NCBI GenBank assembly: GCA_020849655.1
Contig: JADLFU010000066.1
Span: forward strand, 1 to 64,000
DNA length: 64,000 bases
Reading direction: 5' to 3'
Origin: Polyangiaceae bacterium
GTDB taxonomy: Bacteria; Myxococcota_A; Polyangia; Polyangiales; Polyangiaceae
A program made the translations under genes and the position numbers. Position 1 is the stretch's first letter, and each line of letters opens with the position of its first letter. The notes under the pieces are model-generated. The model saw nothing but the letters and a program-made list of their open reading frames with translations, was not told where the DNA came from and ran no database searches. Positions 44,065 to 51,113 of the stretch are shown in pieces.

Positions 44065-46307
44065 TCCCTCGCGCGGCGCGCGTCGTCGGGATCGACGGCG
44101 CGCTGGTCGCGGCGGCGTCGCTCGCGACGGGATGGCTCCCGCTCTCGGCCGGGCCCGGGTACGAGTCCGCGCTCGCGACGGGCCTGTTCGCGCCGGCCGT
44201 CGCGGCGGCGTCGGTCGCCGTGCGGACGAGCCACCCGCTCCTCTCGCACGGCGCGCGCGTGGCGACAGGGATCGGGCGGGGCGCGGGCCTCGCGCTCGTC
44301 GCCTACGCGGCGACGCTCTTGCACGGCGTGCGCGCGGGGTTCTGCGATCTGACGGGTGGCACCCTGCTGTTCGCGCTCGGGCCGATGTGCGGCGTCGTGA
44401 TGGGCGGCGCGTGGGGCGCCTTGGCCGGCGAGCTCGCGTCGAGGGCGAAGACCCCGCGCGCGCGGCTCGTGGCGGCGCTGTCGCTCGGCCTCGCGGGGCC
44501 GCTCGCGTCGGCGCTCGTGAGCCTCGCGCGGTTCTACACGTCGCCGATGGTGTTCGCGTTCGATCCGTTCGCGGGGTTCTTCAGCGGGATGCTGTACGAC
44601 ACGGTCGTCGACGGCGCGCCGAGGCTCGTGACGTACCGCGCGGGCTCGCTCGGCACGCTGGTCGCGCTGTCGCTCACGGCCGCGCTGCGCGATCACCCCG
44701 CGTGGCGGAGAGGTCCAGCCGCCGTGGGCGCTCTGCTCGGCGCGGCGGCGTCGGTCGGCGTGACGCTCTCTGCGACCTCGCTCGGACACGCACAGACGCC
44801 GGCGAGCATCGCGCGGGCGCTCGGCGGTCGGCGCGAGGGCGCGCGCTGCACCGTGATCCACGCGACGACGGCGAGGCCCGACGACGTCGCGCTCTTCACG
44901 CGGGACTGCGACGAGCGCGTGGTCGAGGTCTCGGCGACGCTCGGCGTGCCCCCGCCCCACGTGACGGCGTACCTCTTCCCCGACGCGGAGACGAAGCGGC
45001 GGCTGATGGGCGCGGCCGAGGTGTACGTCGCGAAGCCGTGGCGCCGCGAGGTCTACGTGCAGCCCGCCGGGTACCCGCACCCCGTCCTCGGGCACGAGAT
45101 CGCGCACGTCGTCGCGGGCTCGTTCGCCAGGGGGCCGTTCCGGGTCGCCGGGAGCTTTCTAGGTATGTTGCCCAACCCGGGGCTCATCGAGGGGCTCGCG
45201 GTGGCGGCGGCGCCCGAAGAGGGGGACGATCTCTCGGCCGAGGCGTGGAGCCGCGCGATGCTCGATCTCGGCCTGTTGCCGCCGATGGAGGCGCTGTTCT
45301 CGCTGGGGTTCCTCGGTCACGACGCGGGCAAGGCCTACACGGCCGCGGGCGCCTTCGTCGGGTACGTCGCGCGGGCGCACGGCTGGAGCGCGGTGCGGCG
45401 GTGGTACGGCGGCGAGCCGCTGCCTCGCGTGACAGGCAAGAGCCTCGCCGCGCTCGACGCCGAGTTTCGGGCGCAGCTGTCCCGCACCCCGATGGACGAC
45501 CGGACGCGCGAGATCGCGCGCGCGCGCTTCGACAGGCCCGCCGTGTTCGCGCGGGTGTGCCCGCACGAGCTCGACCGTGACAAGCGCGACGCCGCCACGC
45601 GGCTCGCCGCGGGTGACGTCGACGACGCCACCAGGAGGCTCGATCGCGTGCTCGCCACCACGCCGCGCGACGCCGCGGCGAGGCTCACGCGCGCGACGTG
45701 CAGCCTGCGGCGGGGCGATCCCGGCGACGCCGCGGCGCGGCTGCGCGCGCTCGCCGACGACGGGCGGGCGAGCCGCATGGCGCGCGACCACGCGGAGGAG
45801 CGGCTCGGCGATCTCGCGCTCTCCCTCGGCGACGTCGACGCGGCCGCGGCGAGGTACCGCGCCGTGCTCGCGCGCACGGTCGACGACGATCGCAGGCGGA
45901 CGCTCGACGTGAAGCTGCGCGCGACCGAGGACGCGGCGGCGAGGCCGGCCGTCGTCGCGCTCCTGATCGGCGATCCGAGGCGGGGAGTCGACGCGGCCGA
46001 CGCCGGGTTCGCGCTCGGCGCGTGGATGGCGAAGGGCGATCCGGACGGGCTCGCTCACTACCTCCACGCCCGGCTGGCGATGAACAAGGGCGACCACCGG
46101 ACGGCGATCGCGCGGCTCGACGAGGCGCTGGCCGTCGGCCCCGCGCCCGCGTCGGTGCACCGCGAGGCGCTGAGGTTGTCAGCTGTCGCCCGGTGCGCGA
46201 CGGGTGACAGGGAGGGCGCGGCGGCGTTCGCGGCGCGGTACAGGGCGGAGTGGCCAGGTGAGCGCGCGCTCCGGCTCGACGCGCAGGTGGCGCGCTGCGG
46301 GCGGTGA
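44061..46307 (+). CDS. Membrane metallopeptidase with C-terminal TPR-like domain
   Basis: A 748-residue protein from GTG at 44061, coupled to the UbiB gene by GTGA. The first 250 residues hold about six to seven hydrophobic segments. A zinc-peptidase domain follows: HEIAH at residues 345-349 and a downstream Glu377 in PGLIEGLAVA give the HExxH...E gluzincin pattern. The remaining 300 residues are Ala/Arg/Asp-rich helical hairpins (TPR-like, such as LARLAMNKGDHRTAIARLDE-type units). I know no named member with this order. Its last 60 bases are duplicated beyond the graspetide cassette (see the 71-bp repeats), which marks this 3' end as an insertion point. Confidence 0.85.
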   Translation: MIPRAARVVGIDGALVAAASLATGWLPLSAGPGYESALATGLFAPAVAAASVAVRTSHPLLSHGARVATGIGRGAGLALVAYAATLLHGVRAGFCDLTGGTLLFALGPMCGVVMGGAWGALAGELASRAKTPRARLVAALSLGLAGPLASALVSLARFYTSPMVFAFDPFAGFFSGMLYDTVVDGAPRLVTYRAGSLGTLVALSLTAALRDHPAWRRGPAAVGALLGAAASVGVTLSATSLGHAQTPASIARALGGRREGARCTVIHATTARPDDVALFTRDCDERVVEVSATLGVPPPHVTAYLFPDAETKRRLMGAAEVYVAKPWRREVYVQPAGYPHPVLGHEIAHVVAGSFARGPFRVAGSFLGMLPNPGLIEGLAVAAAPEEGDDLSAEAWSRAMLDLGLLPPMEALFSLGFLGHDAGKAYTAAGAFVGYVARAHGWSAVRRWYGGEPLPRVTGKSLAALDAEFRAQLSRTPMDDRTREIARARFDRPAVFARVCPHELDRDKRDAATRLAAGDVDDATRRLDRVLATTPRDAAARLTRATCSLRRGDPGDAAARLRALADDGRASRMARDHAEERLGDLALSLGDVDAAAARYRAVLARTVDDDRRRTLDVKLRATEDAAARPAVVALLIGDPRRGVDAADAGFALGAWMAKGDPDGLAHYLHARLAMNKGDHRTAIARLDEALAVGPAPASVHREALRLSAVARCATGDREGAAAFAARYRAEWPGERALRLDAQVARCGR

Positions 46308-46315
46308 GGTCACCC
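46245..46315. repeat. 71-bp direct repeat, copy 1 (inside metallopeptidase 3' end)
   Basis: Matches 47610-47680 at 68 of 71 bases in the same orientation. It covers the last 21 codons and stop of the metallopeptidase gene and the last codons of the convergent ATP-grasp gene. Mismatches are near 46256, 46268 and 46309. Confidence 0.9.
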
Positions 46316-47218
46316 GCGCGCAGCAGGCGCCTCACGCGCCGCGACGCGCTCGATGGCACGCCACACCGCGCTAAAGATGCCCCTGTCGCCGTCGTCGAGC
46401 CAGCCCCACTCGCCGTTGGTGGTCACCTCGAGGAAGACCAGCCTGCCCTCCGGCGTCCGCAGGAAGTCGAGCCGCCCGAAGGAGAGGCCCGCGTCGCGCA
46501 TGAATCGCCGGATCGCCGCTGTCTCCTCCGGACGCAAGTCAACGGCCCGCCAGGGGAGCGGGCGCGCTTCGGAGATGAACTTGCGCCAGTCCTCGCCCTC
46601 GAACGTCTCGCGGTCGAGCGCCGCGGCGAACGTCTCACCGTCCACGAACACGACCGTGACGTCTTCGCCGTGATGCTCCTCTTGCAAGTACCAGGGCCAG
46701 GCTGGGTCGAGCTGGGCTGGGTCGACCCTGCGAGTGAACAGGAACCTCCCGCCGAGAAACCCCGCGGCGACCAGCGACTTGGCCACGACGGGCCACGACG
46801 GCGTGGGCAGCGTTCCCCACGCGACCCCTCCGTCGGGGACGGCGAAGTGACGCCTCGCCACGCGCAGTTGGGAGAGCTTGTCGACCCGCGCTTCGTCCGC
46901 CGGATCGACGAGCACGAGGCGCCTGGCGTCGCGCGCCCAGTTGACGAGGTGCTCGACCACACCCCGCACCTGGGATCGAGCCCAGCGCTCCGCGACGTCG
47001 CCCTCCTCCGCCCCGAACCAGTGGGGCTTGCGGTAGTAGACCGCGGCGCAGGTGTCGGTGGAGATGGCGCGACCGGTTGGGTCGGTGAGCGCGAAGCCGT
47101 CGTCCCTGACGGAGACTCGGTAGTCTCGCCAGAGATCGACGTTGAACCGAACCACCGGGACGGCCCCGCCGAGCGCGAGCAACTGCGTGGCGGTGCCGTC
47201 CTCGGAGTTCGTGAGCAA
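46310..47218 (-). CDS. ATP-grasp peptide ligase, graspetide-type (MvdC/D-like)
   Basis: About 302 residues. The N-terminal third resembles the pre-ATP-grasp domain of microviridin-type ligases, with TNSEDGTATQ, PVVRFNVDLW and AAVYYRKPHWFGAEE. ATP-grasp elements: VVAKSLVAAG (ATP-binding Lys), WPWYLQEEHHGEDVTVVFVD, and the metal/catalytic segment GRLDFLRTPEGRLVFLEVTT continuing NGEWGW, the ExxxNG[EQ]W pattern of graspetide ligases. Such enzymes phosphorylate Asp/Glu side chains of a precursor and form omega-esters or amides with Thr/Ser/Lys. No ATG or GTG fits the start; TTG at 47218 is used here, but upstream CTG codons would restore the first strand (AHLLLLTNSED). It lies directly downstream of the repeated peptide gene, in the same frame, after its stop. 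Confidence 0.85.
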   Translation of the reverse strand: MLTNSEDGTATQLLALGGAVPVVRFNVDLWRDYRVSVRDDGFALTDPTGRAISTDTCAAVYYRKPHWFGAEEGDVAERWARSQVRGVVEHLVNWARDARRLVLVDPADEARVDKLSQLRVARRHFAVPDGGVAWGTLPTPSWPVVAKSLVAAGFLGGRFLFTRRVDPAQLDPAWPWYLQEEHHGEDVTVVFVDGETFAAALDRETFEGEDWRKFISEARPLPWRAVDLRPEETAAIRRFMRDAGLSFGRLDFLRTPEGRLVFLEVTTNGEWGWLDDGDRGIFSAVWRAIERVAAREAPAARG

Positions 47219-47254
47219 GAGGAGGTGGGCCAGGGGTCCCCCCAGGGTCCGCCG

Positions 47255-47482
47255 TCAGTCGCGATTGGAGTCGGTGGGCTGCCCCCTGCCGTCGAAGGTC
47301 TGGAGCGTCTGCCCGCCCACGGTCGTCGAGTCCATGGGCTGCCCCCTGCCGTTGAACGTCTGCTTCTGCGGGCCTCCGACGGGCGCCACCCTGCCCTGGG
47401 TGGCCCAGTCGTAGGCGCCCGCGTCGCGGTGCTCGATCGTCGGCATGCTCGCGAGGTCGTCCGGTGTGAAGAGTCGGTCCAT
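47255..47482 (-). CDS. Candidate graspetide precursor peptide
   Basis: A 75-residue peptide from ATG at 47482, with GGAGA (47491-47487) as Shine-Dalgarno. Leader-like part (about residues 1-40) begins MDRLFTPDDLASMPTIEHRD. The C-terminal part holds two near copies of a 12-residue motif: QTFNGRGQPMDS (41-52) and QTFDGRGQPTDS (61-72), period 20, separated by TTVGGQTL. Each has a Thr and a downstream Asp eight residues later, suitable for side-chain ester closure. There is no Cys. The gene is 36 bases upstream of the ATP-grasp gene, the usual placement of a RiPP substrate and its ligase. The core does not match the microviridin (TxKxPSD) or plesiocin (TTxxxxEE) cores I know. Confidence 0.72.
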   Translation of the reverse strand: MDRLFTPDDLASMPTIEHRDAGAYDWATQGRVAPVGGPQKQTFNGRGQPMDSTTVGGQTLQTFDGRGQPTDSNRD

Positions 47483-47498
47483 GTCGTCTCCGTTCTGT

Positions 47499-47513
47499 CG
47501 TGCACGATGCACG
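47499..47513. promoter_or_regulatory. Inverted repeat before the precursor gene
   Basis: CGTGCA-CGA-TGCACG has 6-bp perfect arms with a 3-base centre, 17-31 bases upstream of the precursor ATG. A (GA)7 tract lies at 47534-47548. The repeat could be an operator or 5'-UTR hairpin. Confidence 0.35.
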
Positions 47514-47609
47514 CGTCGGCACGCTCGCACATCGAGAGAGAGAGAGAGCAAGCGCCGATCCAGCCCGGCCCGTGCGGCGGGGAGCGTCAGGCCCTCGACG
47601 GCGAGTATG

Positions 47610-47680
47610 GCGGAGTGGCCGGGTGAGCGCGCCCTCCGGCTCGACGCGCAGGTGGCGCGCTGCGGGCGGTGAGATCACCC
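47610..47680. repeat. 71-bp direct repeat, copy 2 (remnant of metallopeptidase 3' end)
   Basis: Same orientation as 46245-46315, three mismatches. It encodes again the ending AEWPGERALRLDAQVARCGR plus stop, but without the upstream gene. It ends 11 bases before the stop codon of the Ser/Thr kinase gene (47692). Confidence 0.9.
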
Positions 47681-47691
47681 ACTCGTCACGG

Positions 47692-49005
47692 TCAGAACCC
47701 CACCTTGTCACGCCCCCCCCCCCCGACGGGCGCCACCTTCGTGGGGACCGCGGGCTTCGCCGGGTGAGGCACCTTGGCGGTCGGGTTCGCTGGTGGAGCG
47801 GCGCTCGCGCTTGGCGCCGCAGGCGCCTGGGGCGCGGCCGAGCTCTCGCCGGCGGGCGCAGGCGTGGGGGGAGGGTCGGCGGGCGTGGGCGCTGTCGACT
47901 TCGGCTCGGGAGCGGCGACCGACGCGGCGGGCGCCGACTCACCTGCGGGCCCGCTACGCATAACAACAAATCCAACTCCCGACGCGAGGAGCACACCCGC
48001 GACGAGCGCCCCGCCCACGACCAGGCCCTTGCCCTTCGCCGGCGGGGGCGTCTGCACCGTCCGCGCCGCGTCTCCGAGGGTGACCGGTCGCTGCGCGGGC
48101 GGGAGCCCGTCGGACACGCCGGGCATCGACACCATCGACTCGCGCGCCGAGCCTGCCGCCGGGGCCTCGCCCAGCGCCGCTGCCAACCCATCCACCAGCT
48201 CGCGCACGCTGCCATAGCGCTCGCTGGGCTCGCGCGCGCTCGCCCGCTGCCAGAACACCTCGATCGCCTCGGGCAGCTCCGGCGCGCGCTCGCGCACCGT
48301 CGGGATGGGGTACGACACGATGCGCAGGATGAGATCACCGAGCGAGTCGCTGTCGAACGGGCGGAACCCGGTCAGGCACTCATACACAATCACGCCGAGC
48401 GACCAGACGTCGGAGCGGTGATCGATCGCCTTCACGCCCTTCGCCTGCTCGGGCGACATGTAATACGGCGTGCCCATCACCGATCCGGTGCGCGTCTGCA
48501 CCCCCGCGGCGAGCGGATCGATGAACTTGGCGATGCCGAAATCGAGGATCTTCACGAGGTCGCGATCCTCGTCGCGCACGAGGAAGAGGTTGTCGGGCTT
48601 CAGGTCGCGGTGCACGATCCCGAGCCCGTGCGCCTTGGTGAGCGCGCGCGCCGCCTGGCTCACGAGCTCGAGCACCACGCGCGGCGGGAGCTTCGTCATC
48701 CGCTCGAGGCGCTTCGAGAGCTCCTCGCCCTCGAGCAGCTCCATCGCGATGTAGGGCATGTCGTCCCAGGTGCCCGTGTCGAGCACTTGCACCACGTTCG
48801 GGCTCCGCAGCGCGGCGGCCGCGCGCGCCTCCGTCGCGAACCGGGCGCGGGCGTCCTCGGTGACGGCGGCGCTCTCGATGAACTTGACCGCGCACGGGAT
48901 GCCGAGCTGCAGGTGGTGCGCGAGCCAGACCGAGCCCATCCCGCCGCGGCCGAGCTCGCGGACGAGGCGAAAGCGATCCGCGACGACGAGGTCTGCCTGC
49001 GGCAT
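47692..49005 (-). CDS. Ser/Thr protein kinase, membrane-anchored (module 1)
   Basis: A 437-residue PknB-type kinase. Gly-rich loop ELGRGGMGSVW, Lys41 in AVKF, HRDLKPDN with Asp134, DFGIAKF with Asp155 and GTPYYMSPEQAKG, so it is predicted active. After the kinase domain there is one membrane helix (GLVVGGALVAGVLLASGVGF) and a Pro/Ala/Ser-rich periplasmic tail without a recognised sensor domain. The ATG at 49005 follows the lipoprotein stop by two bases (TAGCCATG). It is last in the module operon TPR/PEGA, lipoprotein, kinase. The 3' end carries a run of 12 G on the coding strand. Confidence 0.94.
   Translation of the reverse strand: MPQADLVVADRFRLVRELGRGGMGSVWLAHHLQLGIPCAVKFIESAAVTEDARARFATEARAAAALRSPNVVQVLDTGTWDDMPYIAMELLEGEELSKRLERMTKLPPRVVLELVSQAARALTKAHGLGIVHRDLKPDNLFLVRDEDRDLVKILDFGIAKFIDPLAAGVQTRTGSVMGTPYYMSPEQAKGVKAIDHRSDVWSLGVIVYECLTGFRPFDSDSLGDLILRIVSYPIPTVRERAPELPEAIEVFWQRASAREPSERYGSVRELVDGLAAALGEAPAAGSARESMVSMPGVSDGLPPAQRPVTLGDAARTVQTPPPAKGKGLVVGGALVAGVLLASGVGFVVMRSGPAGESAPAASVAAPEPKSTAPTPADPPPTPAPAGESSAAPQAPAAPSASAAPPANPTAKVPHPAKPAVPTKVAPVGGGGRDKVGF
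47713..47724. repeat. Homopolymer C12 (G12 in the kinase coding strand)
   Basis: Twelve C bases near the 3' end of the kinase gene encode a short poly-Gly (PVGGGGRDKVGF). A length change would only alter the last few residues. Such runs slip in vivo and are also a common sequencing-error site. Confidence 0.85.
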
Positions 49006-49007
49006 GG

Positions 49008-51113
49008 CTACTTCGAGACCCCGCGGAGCGAGCCCTGCACAGTATAGAACACCGTGGTGGCGCTGGTGGCGAGCGCGGCCCCGATCGCGGTGACCGGAGG
49101 CGTGCCCGTGGCGATCGCGCGGTAGCCGCTGCCGTCGTACTTGACGAAGCCGACGAGGTTCTCCTGCGTCCAGTAGACGCCGTCGGCGTCGGCCACCAGG
49201 CCCGTGACCGGCTTCGTGGTCGTGAAGATGACCAGCTTCGGCCCGCCCGCGATGAGGCCCGACGTGATCGTCGACGTGCTCGCGCCGTGCTTCGCCCACA
49301 CGAGCGACGTGCCGGAGACGGCCATCAAGTCCGCCTCCTCACCGCTGTACAGCTCCTCCACCACGGTATCTCCCGCCTGCACGCGCGACACGCTCGGCCC
49401 CGCGGCGGTGAAGAACACGTACTTGGACGTGGCGGCCAGCCCGTACGCGTCGGACTCGCAGCCGGCGACGTCGAAGACGCCCACGGCGCCCGTCATGCTG
49501 CCCCGGACCTTGTCGTTCGCGGACTCGGTCCAGAAGATGTAGCCCCCCCCGAGCGCCGCGGTCCGCGTCCCGACGCCGCCCGCGTAGGCTTGCGAGGTGG
49601 TCGCTTTCAATGAGTTGGTGGACCACACGTAGCGACGCAACGAGTCGGCCAGCAGCCCCAGCGTGGCGCCGCCGCCGAGGTTCACGCTGCCCGAGGACAC
49701 GCCGTTCGCGCTGAGGTCGAGCGGCCACACGTACACGGCGGTCGAGCTGCCGCCGGTGTTGGCGGCGTAGACGTTCGCCCCCTCCACCGCCACGGCCGCG
49801 ATCCCGCCGAGCCCCGAGCCCACGACAGGGGCGCAGGCGCCGGCGACGCAGGAGCCGATGGCGCAGGCGTGGCCGCACGTGCCGCAGTGATCCTTCGATG
49901 TCTGCAGATCGACGCAGGTTCCGTTGCACATCGAAGCGCAGGTGCACGCCGACGAGTCCACCCCGCAGGCGCTGGTGCACGTGACCTGCCCCGACCACAG
50001 CGGGCCCTTCACCGACGCGCACGTGTTCGAGCCGAGGTCGCTCCCGTCACACGCCTCCGCGCCGTCGAGCTTGCCGTTGCCGCAGTACTGACAGGCGGCG
50101 GTGGAGACGTTGCAGCTCGCGTCGCACGAGAGGCTCCCGGACGCGGGCTTGCCAGTGACGGAGGCGCAGGTCGAGGTGCCAAAGTCGCTCTTGTCGCAGG
50201 CCTCGCTCCCCTCGCGGTCGCCGTCGCCGCAGTACACGCAGTCGCTCGTGCTGCGGGTGCAGTTGGACTTGCACGTCAGCGTCCCGGTGCCTCCTGGGAA
50301 GAGTGATCCGCACGAATCGGCGCCGAAGTCCTGGCCATCGCACTCCTCCGTGCCGCCCCGCGTCCCGTCGCCGCAGCCGGGCGGCGCGGAGCACCCGGAG
50401 GTGTCCAGTGAACAGTCGGACTTGCAGCTCACGCTGCCCGTGCTGCCCGTCCCGACGGCGGAGGCGCAGGTCGCCCCGTTGACGTCGGCCCCCTCGCAGG
50501 CCTCTGTGTTGTTGCGCTTGCCATCGCCGCAGTACTCGCACTTCGACGTGTCGAACTGGCAACCGCTGGTGCAGGACAGCGTGCCGGTCGCGGCCTTCCC
50601 GGTGGCGGTCGCGCAGGTGTTGCTGGCGAGATCCGCGCCGTCACACTGTTCGCTGCCCTGGCGCGCGCCGTCTCCGCACGTGCCGCCGCTCCCGCCGGAG
50701 CCCGCGACCGCGCCGCCGCTCCCGCCGGCCCCACCGACCGCGCCGCCGCTCCCACTCGAGCCCGCGACCGCGCCGCCGCTGCCGGCCTTCCCGGACGATC
50801 CTCCGCCGGACGTGCCTGCGCTCCCCGCGGCGGCCCCGCCGCCGTTGCCAGCCTTCCCGGACGATCCTCCGCCGGACGTGCCTGCGCTCCCTGCGGCGGC
50901 CCCGCCACCCGTCGCGCCCGCCCCCCCCTGGGCCGTGCCACCCTTGCCGCTGCCGGCCGCGCCGGCCGTCGAGCCCGCGGCGCCGGCCCCGCCCGCGCTC
51001 CCGCCCGTGGCCGCGCCTGCCTTCCCCTCGGGGCCGTCGAACGAGTAGCTGTCGCCGAGGACCTGCGCGCAGCCCACCAGCCCGAGCAGCCCCGTCAGCC
51101 AGATCGTGCGCAT
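49008..51113 (-). CDS. Lipoprotein with myxobacterial disulfide repeats and propeller-like C-terminus (module 1)
   Basis: A 701-residue exported protein starting at ATG 51113, overlapping the previous stop as TGATG. Lipobox GLVGCAQ (Cys15). A Gly/Ser/Ala linker follows to about residue 140, including a repeated AGTSGGGSSGKAG unit. Then come five repeats of about 45 residues of the type CGDGxxxxxExCDGxDxGxxTC followed by GTLxCxxxCxxDxSxC, the myxobacterial disulfide-repeat type. The C-terminal 280 residues have repeated short strands (VYAANTGGSSTAVYVWPLDL, GVYWTQENLVGFVKYDGSGY) resembling a beta-propeller. Probably a surface adhesion or recognition protein served by the same operon as a kinase. 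Confidence 0.88.
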   Translation of the reverse strand: MRTIWLTGLLGLVGCAQVLGDSYSFDGPEGKAGAATGGSAGGAGAAGSTAGAAGSGKGGTAQGGAGATGGGAAAGSAGTSGGGSSGKAGNGGGAAAGSAGTSGGGSSGKAGSGGAVAGSSGSGGAVGGAGGSGGAVAGSGGSGGTCGDGARQGSEQCDGADLASNTCATATGKAATGTLSCTSGCQFDTSKCEYCGDGKRNNTEACEGADVNGATCASAVGTGSTGSVSCKSDCSLDTSGCSAPPGCGDGTRGGTEECDGQDFGADSCGSLFPGGTGTLTCKSNCTRSTSDCVYCGDGDREGSEACDKSDFGTSTCASVTGKPASGSLSCDASCNVSTAACQYCGNGKLDGAEACDGSDLGSNTCASVKGPLWSGQVTCTSACGVDSSACTCASMCNGTCVDLQTSKDHCGTCGHACAIGSCVAGACAPVVGSGLGGIAAVAVEGANVYAANTGGSSTAVYVWPLDLSANGVSSGSVNLGGGATLGLLADSLRRYVWSTNSLKATTSQAYAGGVGTRTAALGGGYIFWTESANDKVRGSMTGAVGVFDVAGCESDAYGLAATSKYVFFTAAGPSVSRVQAGDTVVEELYSGEEADLMAVSGTSLVWAKHGASTSTITSGLIAGGPKLVIFTTTKPVTGLVADADGVYWTQENLVGFVKYDGSGYRAIATGTPPVTAIGAALATSATTVFYTVQGSLRGVSK

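Larger units (their letters stand above)
46316..47609. other. Graspetide cassette bracketed by direct repeats (putative insertion)
   Basis: A 1294-base segment between two 71-bp direct repeats holds only the precursor and the ATP-grasp gene. There is no integrase or transposase. Removing it together with one repeat copy would put the metallopeptidase stop directly against the convergent kinase stop, so it reads as an acquired unit. The mobility mechanism is inferred, not seen. Confidence 0.5.

Noticed and set aside
46310-47218. The ATP-grasp protein as glutathione synthetase or RimK.
   Set aside because: The pre-ATP-grasp segment, the ExxxNGEW ending and the adjacent repeated peptide fit graspetide ligases better; no gshA or ribosomal S6 gene is nearby.
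47445-47672. A 75-codon plus-strand frame ending AEWPGERALRLDAQVARCGR.
   Set aside because: Only its end resembles protein, and that end is the duplicated 3' tail of the metallopeptidase (repeat copy 2). The rest is antisense to the precursor leader region. A remnant, not a gene.
47610-47680. The repeat begins GCGGAGTGGCCGGGTGAGCG, similar to the 5' part of a class II (Ser/Leu) tRNA, which would suggest a tRNA attachment site.
   Set aside because: No T-arm GTTCGAATC, no acceptor-stem partner and no anticodon stem follow; the sequence is explained as the coding end of the metallopeptidase gene.
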